The notes: generated from the letters alone by a model not told the origin. Shown: positions 1-11,535, counted from the first letter of the stretch. The stretch: DNA of 64,000 nucleotides from Maratus speciosus (GCA_963932465.1 OZ010792.1:189251556-189315555); one strand, 5' to 3'. Made by a program: numbers and translations.

Positions 1-1717
1 CCATATAAATTTCTTCGTTAATCATCTAAATATTTCGCCGCATTTGCAGCAATATCTATGTCGGTATTAGGCACAGGCTGAATACAAGCTTTCCTAAATG
101 CGTAGTCCACTTCAAATTCTAAACCGGAAACGGGTCGAACTTTTCTTTAGTTTAACTGGTCAGGTAACTGAAATGGACAACGTAGCTCTTGACGTTTATA
201 GGGTTATTTGATCTTTAAAATTAAAAAATAAAAACCGTGAGCCACTTTCGGGAATTTTTGTCGCATTTCCGAAACATGGGGGCGATGTAAAATAAACGAC
301 GTGTATCTGATTGGAAATTTCTTTTAAAGAAATCGTTTTACATGCAAAAAATGTTTCGGGTTTTGTTTCTGAAGTTCGTATGCTTCAATGTATAACATTT
401 ATTTATGATTCTTGCATTAAGATTTTATGTAAAAAAAAAACATTGTCGCATTTAGGCAGATATACCTTACTTAAATGAAGTTGCAAAATCCGCAAATAAA
501 AAAATGGTGTTAATTCTAACTTTTTATTATTCATTAAAAGTTAACATTTTATGCTTGTGCTTAAATTTTTGAGACGGACCATAAATGTATAAAATGTGAT
601 TTTTTCAAAATAATAAAATAAACTCAAATGTCGAATGAAAATAATTGTGATGGTATTTGATTATTTCCTATATTTGTGAAACATGCGAAATGTTTGATAA
701 AGGCGTGCTTTTTTTATTTTTTAAAGGGCCATTTTTTAGAAAACAAATAATTATAAAAAAATATAAAGATGAGAGAGTATTCATAAGCAATTATTTCATC
801 ATTAAAATTATTAAAACCTTATTAATATAAAATGAATGATAATTCTGAGGTATTTTTTGTTGTGCATTTTCCTTTATAATCAAAAATTTATTTAAACAAA
901 ATAGTCCTTTTAACCATGATAAAAAAAAAGTTAACTTAGCCTATAACTTCAAAGGACTTTTTCAATGGTAGGCAGCATCACTTTATCTACTTCGTAAATT
1001 CACATATTTAATTATTTCTAAAACGGTTATATCTGACAATTCTTGAAAAGCTTGTATTTACATTTAAAAAAAATAAAAACATATTTTTACTTTTTCTCCA
1101 TACATACAAGTTTTCTTTCGGAAAAAATTACTTTTCCTATTCAGAACTTTTTTGGTGGTAATAAACATCAAATATCAGAACAAACATTTTAATTTAATCA
1201 ATATACACATACTAAAGGTCAATAGTTATTTTATTTACTTATATAAAGAATAAACTTTCTTTGCTATCTTTCAAATAATTTTATTAAGACATTAAAAGAA
1301 TGAAATTTTTCCATCAGTTCCCGGCTTCCATTTTTTTATGAAAATGTGTAGTAAAATTTGAACTTGAAAATTAATTTGACTAAGCTTCAAGTTTTCTGTA
1401 AATTTTTTAATAATTTTGAACGTATACATCAAGAAAAATGTTTTGGTCAGAATTCTTTAAATTTGTATGAAATTCAAAAGGCCTTGATAGGAAGTAGATA
1501 TTGAATCAATAAACAAATAACGAAAAAGAATTTTATTTGCATATGATAAAGAAAAAAAAATTCTTACCAGTTTAAAACATTGATATTATTTAAGTGATAA
1601 CACATGGAAAACTTTTTGTGTAACTATTTAGATATATATATGTGTGTCAAAATAAAGTTGCAGGTAAGTCATTGTTATGATAATTTAATAATCACAAAAT
1701 ATCAATGAATGCTTTAA
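1..1717. other. AT-rich sequence without a supported gene
   Basis: I see no open frame with protein character here. A short motif, GTCGCATTT, occurs near 262 and 447, with related reverse-complement forms near 97. The same motif clusters at 12.2-12.5 kb. The stretch is otherwise AT-rich with short A and T runs. Confidence 0.6.
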
Positions 1718-1894
1718 CAGGGTTCGTACGCTTCAAGGACTTTTAAGCAGCTTTTACCATAAATTTCGCAAAATAATATTTGCTTATTTATTGAAAAAAA
1801 ATTCTATCTTTACATATAGCTTCCAGTACTTTACGAAATTTCTGGTACTAAAACACCTAAAATCCCCTGAATCCCCTGATGCGTACGAACCCTG
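1718..1894. mobile_element. Small inverted-repeat element (177 bp MITE)
   Basis: The element begins CAGGGTTCGTACGC and ends with its exact reverse complement GCGTACGAACCCTG. The pentamer tttaa lies directly outside each end (1713-1717 and 1895-1899), consistent with a target duplication. There is no coding capacity. The CAGGG terminus resembles hAT or piggyBac-type ends, but a 5-bp duplication fits neither exactly, so the superfamily is left open. Confidence 0.7.
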
Positions 1895-1999
1895 TTTAAA
1901 AAATAGATAATCTAAAGGCAATTTTTACGAGTTCAAAAAAACATAACCGCCACCACCGTGAAATAAAAAAAAATTACCCTCTATGACACAATCATAATT

Positions 2000-2364
2000 T
2001 TTTTTTCTCAAGGAAATCTAAAAATGACGTCGTTTTCACTGTCGCAAAATTGACTTGCATACTTTTCATATTCATATTCACTATATTAAAAATATTTTAA
2101 CGCGCAGTAGATTATTAATAAATATTTTCCTAAACTTGATGGCATGTTTCCCAGTCACAATTTTGCATGTGAATATTCACAAAACTTGATTTGAGGCTCT
2201 AATCTGAGTGCCGGCGAAATCCACAAATTTAGTCTTTTAGACGTATTCGTAGTAAAATATTTAGTTTCATCAAAGAAAATACTCATTTTATTTTTACTAC
2301 GACGACATTTCCAGACACAGAAACCCTCTGAGATTAGCGTCTCAATCTCAGTATCAGCGGAATG

Positions 2365-2395
<31 letters not shown>

Positions 2396-2761
2396 AATGT
2401 AACAGCTTTATAAGTAAAAATGCGTTTTTTTTTTCTTCATCGTGATGTTTTTTTCTGTGTAATATTTTTTAAAACGTTATTTATAATTGTAATGCGAAAA
2501 TGTCATCCGTAACGATATGGTAATTCCCTTTGTTTCCCTCCTATCTTCGACAATGGAATAAACACGATTGCCACCAATGTAAAGAAATTTTATAAAGAAA
2601 TTAAAACATAAAAATGGGAGTGTTTTAAAAAACAGCGAGTGCGAGAACATCTATAAATAAACTGCTTTCATTAAAAAAAAAAAAAAATTATCAAAATCAG
2701 TTGAGTAAAAAGCTCAGGCCAGATGACTAAAAAAACAGTCTTGTCTTTTAATTATATAGAT
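2000..2761 (+). repeat. Degenerate dispersed repeat, copy 1
   Basis: This stretch shares blocks in the same order with 26640-27477. The shared blocks are a TGACGTCRTTTTC motif, TTTGCATGTGAA, a TTTTAGACG block, a CAGTAT/TAGTATTAGC block, AAGCTCAGG.CAGATGA, and an end near TATATAGAT. The conserved 3' end suggests a retroposed family. An A27 tract sits at 2365-2391. No coding sequence was recognised. Confidence 0.5.
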
Positions 2762-2992
2762 GGATAAACGAAGGAGAGGTAAAGAAGTCTTGACCAACTG
2801 AGTACAAGTAAGGAAAATTACTCCATCAAAAACACTATTTGGCTATGGACATAAATATGGAAGATTAATCATAAGATCATCTATTAACTTTTGTTGTTTT
2901 TTGGGACGCGATGTAGGCTGAATGTGCTAAAATCTAAAACTGACACTCTCATAATGTAAACTACATACATTTTGCTACCACATTTAATTATA

Positions 2993-3617
2993 CAGTAGAG
3001 CCTCCATTATCCTAAATAATTGGGACCGACCATTTTTCGGATAATCAAGAATGTTTCAATTTTAAGATTAAGGAGAAATATATGCAATATTTCTTATTAT
3101 GGTAACAAGTGCTTAATAAAAATAAAGCAGTAACAAAATAGGAACAAGAATAAATTACCTGAATTTTAATTTTGAAATTAAACACCTTTTACGTATATCA
3201 TAAGGGTTTGAAACAATGTTTTGTTTGTCGCAGTTTCGAGTGCCTTTGCTTTGAAGCTCTATCACAGAGTTTTAATATTATTAGTTCCCCAGTATCAGTC
3301 TTTCTGCTGCTCCAGCTACGCCAAACCTTTTGCAAAACATTAAAAAGCTTCTGAATGGGTAATTTGCTCGTTTTCTTCGTTTCACACAGCAGCTTACGGG
3401 AGCTCAAGTTAAAGTCAAAGGAATTCTAAGAAAGGGGATCGAAAATATTTATATGTACTCGTAGTTTGGAAAGGACAGCTTGCACACAAGAAATATGATA
3501 GCTAAAAAAGAGCTTTCAAAATGGATTTTGCACACAAGGAATGTGATAATAAAAAAATAAAAGCTTTAAAAATGGATTTCGGTTAATCGAGAGTTTCGGA
3601 TAAAAGAGGTTCTACTG
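2993..3617. mobile_element. pogo/Tigger-like element, non-autonomous
   Basis: The ends are CAGTAGAGCC and GGTTCTACTG, imperfect inverted repeats that continue into GGATAATC-type sequence on both sides. Each end is flanked by TA, the usual target of Tc1/mariner/pogo elements. The terminus is the familiar Tigger form with a TTATCCGA core. The internal frames show no DDE transposase, so this looks like a deletion derivative. A related transposase remnant lies at 24.9-25.3 kb. Confidence 0.75.
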
Positions 3618-4920
3618 TACTTTCAAAAGTGGAAATGTAAGTCATTTTTAAATTGAATGTTGAAAAATGTCAAACTGAAATTAAAACCGATCCTATTTCA
3701 ATAAATGAAAGCTAAAATTATAGTGCTAAATTCACCTTAAATTAAAATTCATATAAAAAATAAGCCGATAGTGAAATTTTGTTTTGTTAGAAATTTGAAA
3801 ACTTTTAACTGGGATCTTACCTGCCGTACAACCCTTAAATTACTATGATCTCTTCTAGACGATTCTCGATTAAGCTCAAAGAAAAATAATAACATTTAAC
3901 CACTGATAACCACTGATGACGGCCGTGCGATGGCTGAAAACGTTTTGGATTTTTAATGATTTTTAATGTATTTTTAATATATTTCTAATGTATTTTGGAT
4001 AATTTTATAATATATGTATATATCTGCAAGTAATTTTAGTACATTTATTTGTGCTTTGTATATGAATTTTAGTGAAATTAGAACCTCTGTCTAAAATTTG
4101 AACTCCGAAATACTGTATTTCGGTCGATATATGTTTCAGCTCCATGTTGTAAGCAGAAAAAAATATTTTCCGCACTCCGTTAGTTATTTTAAATAAATTA
4201 TTTTATTTAAAAAGGTATTGGTATATTACTTCCATATTGAATGAAAATACATGATATTACAAAAGCATGGTTTTAGATAATTATATGCGTGGAAAAAAAT
4301 CGCAAATCAGTCATTACTATGACAGTTTAATAATAACAAAATGCCAATGTATGTCTAAGGAAATTTTATTAAAAAAGCTTTATATATTATGCGTCTATAT
4401 TTAAGGTAAATACATGACATTTTAGTAGCATGAGCTTTTTTCAGCTAATCAGTAATGCTGAATGGTTTCAGCTAATGTATAATGGTGAATAATGGTGAAA
4501 TACACCTTAGAGTGAATCGTGTTTTATTTTGTACTACTACCACCTAGAAAAGTTTAATATTGAACTTTTTTTGTATAAAAATATAACTTGTAGTTCTAGA
4601 ATTTCTTGTCCATTCCACATTCCTGCTTCAGAAAGATCATTGTAATTTAACTAATGGAAGATGAAATGCAAATGAATTTCCATGCAGTCTAAGAAATACA
4701 ACAACAACAGCAACATAATTTTTCTAGACTATTCTTTGAATTTCTGAAAAACTTGAAAAAAAAAACTATATTAAAATTAATTTTTTGTAACATATGATAG
4801 AATCGCACTTTGTCACTAAACTATAATTTGTCACCGAAAATACAGACATTAAATAAAATCATAAGACGAAATGCAGTATTTTACCTTCATTCAGTCACAA
4901 AATACACAATATGTACTTTA
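3618..4920. other. AT-rich spacer with one hammerhead-like core
   Basis: I see no gene. The only structured signal is the hammerhead-like core annotated at 3913-3939. The rest is AT-rich unique-looking sequence. Confidence 0.5.
3913..3939 (+). ncRNA. Hammerhead ribozyme-like core
   Basis: The two conserved hammerhead boxes are present: CTGATGA at 3913-3919 and GAAA at 3936-3939. Between them GGCC (3921-3924) can pair with GGCT (3932-3935) as stem II, closed by a 7-nt loop. Hammerhead motifs are known in Penelope-like retroelements and small retrozymes. I cannot identify convincing stems I and III, so activity is unproven. Confidence 0.45.
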
Positions 4921-5020
4921 AATTTGTATGAATGAACAGCAATTAATTATTCAAATATTCTCTGACGATGGTCGCGTGAAATTTAGGCCGAAAGTACTAA
5001 GAAATTCTGTGTAAAAGCAA
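4921..5020 (+). repeat. Hammerhead-bearing direct repeat, left unit
   Basis: From about 4925 this sequence is repeated in the same orientation at 10046-10140. The shared order is TTGTATGAATGAACAGC, AATTAATTAT, a hammerhead-like core, then AAGAAATT. The two units bracket the 4.6 kb Penelope-like insertion. They may be pseudo-LTR-like parts of that or another Penelope-like element, or two members of a tandem retrozyme-like array split by the insertion. Confidence 0.55.
4962..4993 (+). ncRNA. Hammerhead-like core, one box mutated
   Basis: CTGACGA at 4962-4968 differs by one base from the hammerhead box CTGATGA. GGTC (4970-4973) can pair with GGCC (4986-4989), followed directly by GAAA (4990-4993). 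The altered box probably abolishes cleavage. The matching unit at 10084 keeps the canonical box. Confidence 0.45.
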
Positions 5021-5258
5021 TCAAGTACGTCACGACGACCTATCATACAATATCCGCAATTTATGGTTAAATAGTCTGAAAATAAATCTTGAAAACTTGA
5101 GCAAAGTGACGTATTAAAATTAATGGTACTGCAGCTAAATATTTTCCTGTACGAAAATTTAATCTGAAACACTGCTACTTCTACTGTATAGCTACGCTTT
5201 AAAAAATGAAAGTGACGTATGAGAACAAATTGATGTAACAAAATAAATGGAACTGCAG

Positions 5259-5259
<1 letters not shown>

Positions 5260-5341
<82 letters not shown>
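5260..5341. repeat. (TA)n/(TG)n microsatellite at the 5' junction of Penelope-like copy 1
   Basis: About 36 AT dinucleotides are followed by a short TG run that leads directly into the truncated reverse transcriptase gene. A second (TA)n tract closes the same insertion at 9925-9960. Confidence 0.9.
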
Positions 5342-5342
<1 letters not shown>

Positions 5343-6320
5343 AATTGTAAATAATCGTAAAATTCAAAGTTATTATAAACTATTAAATATTCTATCTAAT
5401 AACTTTAATTATCCTTATTTAGTTCTTATTCCCAAATTTCACAAAACTCCAATTAAATTTAGGACTGTAACTATTGGTTGCAATACATATAATAATAAAG
5501 CCAATAAACTTCTATTAAAAATTCTTAATCAATTATATATACTTACTACAAACAATGATAATACACATTGTATAAAAAATAGCTATCAACTGGTCAATAT
5601 TTAAAAAAATCTTCATTGTGTATATAATATAACGACAGATGACTTCAAAGATCTTTTTAATAATATAGACTTTTTAGATTTACATAATATTATAAATGCA
5701 TTATTTAAAAAGTATTATAAAAAACTGGAATTACCATCTAATATAGATATCGCTTATTTTAAATCTTTAACAAACTTCATTATCTATAATAATTATATAT
5801 TGCAAGATAACACATTATATTTACAGCACGTCGGTTTTCACAAGCTTGTTGTACATCCAGTTTATTATCAGACTTATACTTATATCACTATGAACGTCCT
5901 TTTACTAATAATAATCCCCATTTATATCGTTATATTGATGACATAATTTTAACTGCCACTGATCAATCTAAAATTTCTCAATTTCCAGTTGATTATCCCA
6001 TTAATTTGGAATTAACAGAAAACCTCTTATCTAACAATACAATTAACTTCTTTGATCTTAAAACTACAATAAAAGACAACAAAACAATAACAGATTTATA
6101 TGATAAACGTAAAGAATTTAAATTCAAAGTTAATACATTTACAAATTTTAAATCTTGTCTTCATCATTCTGTACATCGAAATATAATACTTAATCATTTA
6201 TATAGAATAAAATGTTTATGTTCTTCTCCTCTAATTAACAATAATATTAAAAAACTAATTTATGATGCATTAAATCATGGTTTTCCAAAAAAAATCATAT
6301 ATTCATTAATATACAATTAG
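5335..6320 (+). pseudogene. Penelope-like reverse transcriptase, copy 1, 5'-truncated
   Basis: This is the C-terminal two thirds of a reverse transcriptase also present at 49952-51618. Visible features are an IPKFHKTPIKFRT segment near the start, the catalytic YRYIDD box around 5925-5945, a FFDLK motif, and a C-terminal YDKRKEFKF block. These fit Penelope-like elements as I know the family; no GIY-YIG endonuclease follows. The gene starts abruptly after the (TA)n/(TG)n tract, as expected for 5' truncation during target-primed insertion. It carries an in-frame TAA at 5602-5604, and a one-base loss near 5835 inside the motif where copy 2 reads GIPQGG. The remaining frame is open to a TAG at 6318-6320. 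It is not expected to be functional. Confidence 0.65.
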
Positions 6321-6781
6321 TACTTACATAATCTTTAAAAAAACAAATTAACACATGCGTAAACAAAATTACAAAAAAATTTATAAAATAAAAAAAATAT
6401 TTATATATAAAAAATTAAAAATTGTAAAATAATAATAAACAATTACTATAGGATGGCTGGGTAGGTAGATGTTAAGAGTACGGAGGAGGGTGGAGTTGTC
6501 TAGATAATACGCAATGGTTAATAATAAAAAAAAGTGATGGGGCTTTTGTATTATAACTACATTTCTAATACGTATTTTATATGGATGTTGATGTTGATTT
6601 GATGTTTTATATGTAATTGATGACATTTCTCTCTTTTTTTTTTCTATTCATATTAAATTTAGCTTATTTAATCAAATTCAAAATTAACTTGTTTTTAAAT
6701 TTTAGTCTACTCAGGACAATCATATTAATTAATAATAGTATACCATCTTTATAGTGATTAATATGCATATAAGTTTATTTG

Positions 6782-7392
6782 ATTAAACAAAAACATAATT
6801 TGAAGAACAAATTAAAAAAACAAAATTTATTTCCTACATTGTTTAAGCCCGAGAAGGGACAGATATTAAGATATTTCATGCAATTAGTTTTACATTTAAT
6901 GTTAAATTTTTGTAACAAATTAGTTAAGCCAATTGAAGATTAAAAAATAAAAATAAAATTAATACAATATGATACTTAAAACACTCTAAAAAAATTAGAA
7001 TCCGTTCAAATGAAATCGAAATAAATCTTAGACTTCTTCCATTTTTAATTGAAAATATTTGTATTTCAGATTTTGTATTATCTTTATGACAATTGTGCAT
7101 AAAATGATAAGATGCATGCAAAGTACAAAACTTAAAAAAAAGTCTAAGATTTATTTCGATTTCATTTGAACGGAATCTATTTTTTTAGGGTGTTTTAAGT
7201 ATCATATTGTATGAATTTTATTTTTATTTCTTAATCTTCAATTGGCTTAACTAATTTGTTACAAAAATTTAACATTAAATGTAGAACTAATTGAATGAAA
7301 TATCTTAATATCTGTCCCTTCTCGGGCTTAAACAATGTAGGAAATACATTTTGTTTTTTAAATTTGTTCTTCAAATTATGTTTTTGTTTAAT
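6782..7392. mobile_element. Foldback element, ~250-bp inverted arms
   Basis: 6782-7034 and 7141-7392 are near-perfect inverted repeats around a 106-bp spacer. The outer ends read ATTAAACAAAAAC and its complement. The arms include AAGCCCGAGAAGGGACAG and GAACGGAATC in inverted form. There is no open reading frame. It sits inside the 3' region of Penelope-like copy 1 and so arrived later. I could not define a target duplication. Confidence 0.75.
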
Positions 7393-8533
7393 ATGTCAAG
7401 TTTTTTTAATAACTACTGCACTCAGACGAACGCACTTCTAAATTAATAGAGAGTATCATCATCAGGCTTTGATGTATGCGGTATTGCATCACAATGTGGG
7501 ATGCAGTTTACCAATGTGTTTCACCACTGTAGTAATGCAGGTTGGGTAGTTTGGACAAAAACTTCCAATCTGGACGTAAAAAATCTATAATCAAAACATA
7601 ATAAATTAACTTCACTTAAATTTAGATACCTTATTTCCCACTCAGGAACGCTATGAATGTAAATTTAAATTGTGTTGAATCCTTACTGCTAATATTTAAC
7701 AATGTTATAGCTGTGATACAGTAAAAAAAAAAAAAATAAATAAAAGTTTTACTTAAACTTTTAAACCTTATTCTCTCCCAAGGGGTGATGTAATCACATC
7801 AGAAAATTAATACCTAAGTTTAACTTGGGGTATAAATAGTTCTCATCTAGGAAAAAAAAATACATTTTAAAATTTAAGTTATGTAATTCCCCACTAAGTT
7901 TGCTGCCTGCGTAAAAATAGCTATCCATTAAAAACTTTTTACTAAAATATAAACTTGACCAAAGCAAAAACTTATTCTGAAAATATCCTTTTTATTTCCA
8001 CTATAACGCCATAGTCACCTTTTTAATTTTTGAAGGAATAATAATAATAATAAAAAAAAAAAAACTAGCTTAATTTAATATTTCACGTGAAAATCTTTCA
8101 ACTAAAAAGAAATAAATTATTATTACGGCTTTTGAAATTTTTGCAACAATGAAGTAAAAATGTTACATTTTCTATGAAAAATGTCTGTTGATTTTCAATG
8201 AAAAAAGAGAAAATTGGAATTATTAAGAAAAATATTTGAATAATGTAAAAAAAAATTGGCCCATGTTTTTCTCAGGGTTTAATTCACCCATATGCAAAGG
8301 CAATTCGCCCATATGCAAAGGCAATTCACGATTCGTTTTGACCCTGACGTCAGGCAAACGTTTTTACACTTTAAATTTATAATATCATTAGAATTAGTTA
8401 AAAATAAAAAATGAGTGGCATCAGGGACAAAAAGGTGAGAAGAAAAAATGAAAAAGTTATGATCTCCATAGGCTTTTCCATGTTAAATTAACATTGAGAA
8501 GTGACACTGGAAATAAATAAGCCGCGCAATACT
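7393..8533. other. Unclassified insert within Penelope-like copy 1
   Basis: This sequence is absent from copy 2, where the flanking blocks are contiguous near 52050. It may have come with the foldback or as a separate insertion. A 21-bp unit, CCCATATGCAAAGGCAATTC, is present twice in tandem around 8287-8328. No gene was found. Confidence 0.4.
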
Positions 8534-9924
8534 TAAATATAACTAATGTTATACTGTATGTATTAAATTTGGGTAATTAGTTTTTATTATTATTCCTCTA
8601 TACTTTTTAATATTGTTTTATTTTCAACTTTGTATTCCATGATTAATTATCGGTTTAATGTGTTTGACTGTCACAATCATATTTTCTAGCTTTTTTATGG
8701 CTAATATGAAGATAATCCACACACTATATTTGTGATCTTTAGGCTATTGGGAATTTTAGAATATGACAATCTTCTTTAAACATCCATTTTTTTCCCTGTT
8801 CATTTTATTAATTTATTATTTTTTATATTTAATAGTAATTATTAAAGTTTTTTATTTTTATTATATATAATTTATTTTATGTTATAGCATATAGCTATAT
8901 TCTATATGTTATCAATGTTATAAAATTATTTAATTTCTCAGTGTAGATTAAATGGGTAAGGTAATAGAATATATTGAAAGCATTTTATTAACATTCAATT
9001 TATTTAATTTTTTTGAATAATGATAAATAGTGTGGTATTATTTGTATATTAGGATTTGTGTGGTAATGCAGTTGATAACTTTTAAATTCATTAGCTTTTA
9101 TTAGGTTCTTCTTGTGACATTTGAATAATAATAATAGTTTTAAAATGACATAATAGATGGCAGCACCAAAAATGTTTAATGCTTCTATTGAGTAATAATT
9201 TAAATTTTTTACACCAGGTGGTATTGAACGCTGGATATTGGTAATATTGTAAAATAGAAACTAAACAATTTAAAAGTGTTTTTAGGTATTTTAAATAATG
9301 TAATTATTTTATATTTATATTATATTAATTGAATTTATCACGGTATTTCAAAATGAATTAACTGAATCCATAGGTTTTAATTTCTGTGTTAACTTAACTG
9401 TTTCATTCACCTTAATCTTATCATGCTTTTGGATACCATGTGCGGGAGGATATTTTGAAAATCAACTGGGATTTTATTCGGTATGTTGTGTAATATTTCT
9501 ATTTTTTATGCTATAAATTAAATATTTAAAGGGTTGTATTGTTTTTTCCATTTCATGCCATTTGATAATGTATGTTTTCATCTTGAAACTATTCTCTTGT
9601 TCATATTGGTTGTTTGAGTACAGGAGAGATTTTTTTTTCAGCTTTTAGATTTTTTTTCTCACAGAAAACAACCGATTTGCTTATATCATTGAATTATGTA
9701 CTCTTGAAAACGTAATTCAATATATAAGTTTTTCATTTTTTTTTTTTTTTTTTTTGGTATCCATATTCTTTTATTTTCTTCCATATTAATTCTTGTAACT
9801 AAGTATATGGCACTTTATTTTATACATACAGTTCTATATTATAGGTTTGTGGTATCCATTTTTATTGTCATTTCATTCACAATATTGCGGTTTTTGATGA
9901 TGGTCGGTAATGTTTAATTAATGG

Positions 9925-9960
9925 TTATATATATATATATATATATATACATATATATAC
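9925..9960. repeat. (TA)n microsatellite at the 3' end of Penelope-like copy 1
   Basis: An alternating TA tract with one CA step follows directly on the last element block. The inverted 3' arm at 48092 abuts the same kind of tract at 48078-48091, so the element's 3' end appears to join TA repeats. Confidence 0.85.
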
Positions 9961-10045
9961 TTAAGTTCAATCCACGGAACTGCTACTTCTACATTGAAAT
10001 ACCCTAATAATTATTGGCTCTCCTATTTCAAACGAAGCGACGTAT

Positions 10046-10140
10046 TTGTATGAATGAACAGCAATTAATTATAAAAATATACTCTGATGATGGCCGCGGG
10101 AAATGCAGGTCGAAAGTGTTAAGAAATTTTTAAATAAAAT
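10046..10140 (+). repeat. Hammerhead-bearing direct repeat, right unit
   Basis: This is the partner of 4925-5020. It is preceded by a CTGCTACTTCTAC block (near 9982) and a GACGTAT block. Versions of both also occur left of the (TA)n tract near 5174 and 5213, so the unit continues upstream. Confidence 0.55.
10084..10115 (+). ncRNA. Hammerhead ribozyme-like core with canonical boxes
   Basis: CTGATGA (10084-10090) and GAAA (10112-10115) are both intact. GGCC (10092-10095) pairs with GGTC (10108-10111) as a four-base stem II with one G-T pair. Stems I and III are not evident, so this is a candidate only. It is the best preserved of the three cores in the window. Confidence 0.5.
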
Positions 10141-11143
10141 GTATATTTTTAACTTGTAACATCTATTTTATTATTTTCGTCACCTTTTAAGTAAAATGGT
10201 GAGCTTTTTAAAGTTCCCACTGTGTATTTTGTTACAGACTTTAAATCAAAGTTTTAGCGCTTTCACTGCAATCAATATAATGTTGCTTTTAGTTGATATG
10301 TTTTATGTTATAAAATAATTATAAACCTTTCGTTAAGGAGAATATGCTTATATTACGCTTTATACTTATTCACAGCCTTAAACGTAACCTTTCTGGTAAG
10401 CAAATTATTACAAATATCGAATTGTTAAACAGAGGAGTCCGGGAAATATATATGAATAAATATGTGGGGTATATTGGGTTATATATATTTAGGTATTGAA
10501 AAAATATAAATAAAACATATTTATTTAGTTATATTAAAAAAACTTTTTTTATTGGTAATTATAATACATGCTATTACTGTACAGGATATTTTTTAGGATG
10601 TTTTAATCAATTTATATTTCATGTACTTTGATAAAATTTACATTTTCCATATACTCTGCACAAAATATAGTCATTGAAAACCCCAGGGACTTACAAGAAT
10701 ATTTATTGAACTCTAAAAACAAAGACTAATGTACATTATTTACTTTGCCATTAATTTCAGTTACTCTCCAATGGCTGAATTTATTAAAACGAATGACTCC
10801 ATTTTAAAATAAATGCACCTTAGATTAACAATTCAAACGAAAAGAAGGAACTTGGAAATATTCTCTTTTGTTTTCCAGCTGCAATTTATCTTACGATTAA
10901 GTTAAAAACATTCATGTTTAGATAAATACAAATAAGTAAAAAGAAATTGTGAGCGCAGTAACAATTTGAAAGAAATTTGGACTAAAGTGCAATATAAATG
11001 AATTAGAATTATGAATTTTTAGTAATGAATTAAATATTGCAGTAAACTTTTATTAAAAAATGACAAAATCTTTTCTTGAAGAATGAAGGTTGTTTATAAC
11101 CTGAAATATTTTTGGATTTTATATTTATTCTTTATCCACTGAC
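10141..11143. other. AT-rich spacer without a supported gene
   Basis: A splice-acceptor-like ATTTCAG at 10754-10760 precedes a short open stretch ending in a TAA that overlaps AATAAA. It is too short and AT-rich to call an exon. Nothing else stands out. Confidence 0.5.
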
Positions 11144-11151
11144 TATTAAGG

Positions 11152-11527
11152 TAGTGATGGGCAGAATGAATGATTTTACTATTCGAATGAATTATGCGCT
11201 CATGCGAAAAAGCAAAGTTGCAAACCTTTATTTTTTAAAAATTCCATTCCTATCAGAAATTTTGTATCAAAAAAGAAGTTTCTTATATTAAATATAATCA
11301 ATTTAAGAACCCAATAAGAATATAAAAATTCTTTCAATATTCGAAATTCCCGAAGATAATCGATTAAAAAAATTACAACGGCTTTCAGCTATGCTTTTGA
11401 TTCTTTTCTGTTTACGAAATTTCTGGTGGTAATTAATTAAAAATATACACAGAGGTTGGAAATTATGTTTTTGCGTATGGCCGTATGATTCATTCGACAG
11501 TAAAATCATTCATTCCGCCAATCAGTA
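11152..11527. mobile_element. hAT-like MITE with perfect 8-bp target duplication
   Basis: The left end is TAGTGATGGGCAGAATGAATG. The right end is the imperfect reverse complement of this, with several mismatches over 21 bases. The octamer tattaagg flanks the element on both sides (11144-11151 and 11528-11535). A TAGTGATGGGC terminus and an 8-bp duplication are typical of hAT transposons. At 376 bp it has no transposase and must have been mobilised in trans. Confidence 0.85.
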
Positions 11528-11535
11528 TATTAAGG

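Larger units (their letters stand above)
6321..9924 (+). mobile_element. 3' region of Penelope-like copy 1, interrupted
   Basis: 6321-6780 and about 8534-9924 match, piece by piece, the 3' flank of copy 2 (51619-52580) and, in reverse complement, the arm at 48092-49903. Landmarks include CACATGCGTAAACAAAATT, AGTACGGAGGAGGGTGG, ATAATACGCAAT, GTTATACTGTATGTATTAAA, AGATGGCAGCAC, and a last block TTTAATTAATGGTTATATA. About 1.75 kb of foreign sequence (6781-8533) interrupts it. Without that insert the 3' region is about 1.85 kb and has no coding potential I can recognise. Confidence 0.65.

Noticed and set aside
4951..5367. 138-codon minus-strand frame rich in Ile-Tyr
   Set aside because: It is a translation of the (TA)n tract and its flanks, not a protein.
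10754..10812. Second candidate terminal exon (ATTTCAG acceptor, short frame, AATAAA)
   Set aside because: The polypyrimidine tract is poor, the frame has about 17 codons and the composition is AT-rich. Chance is more likely.
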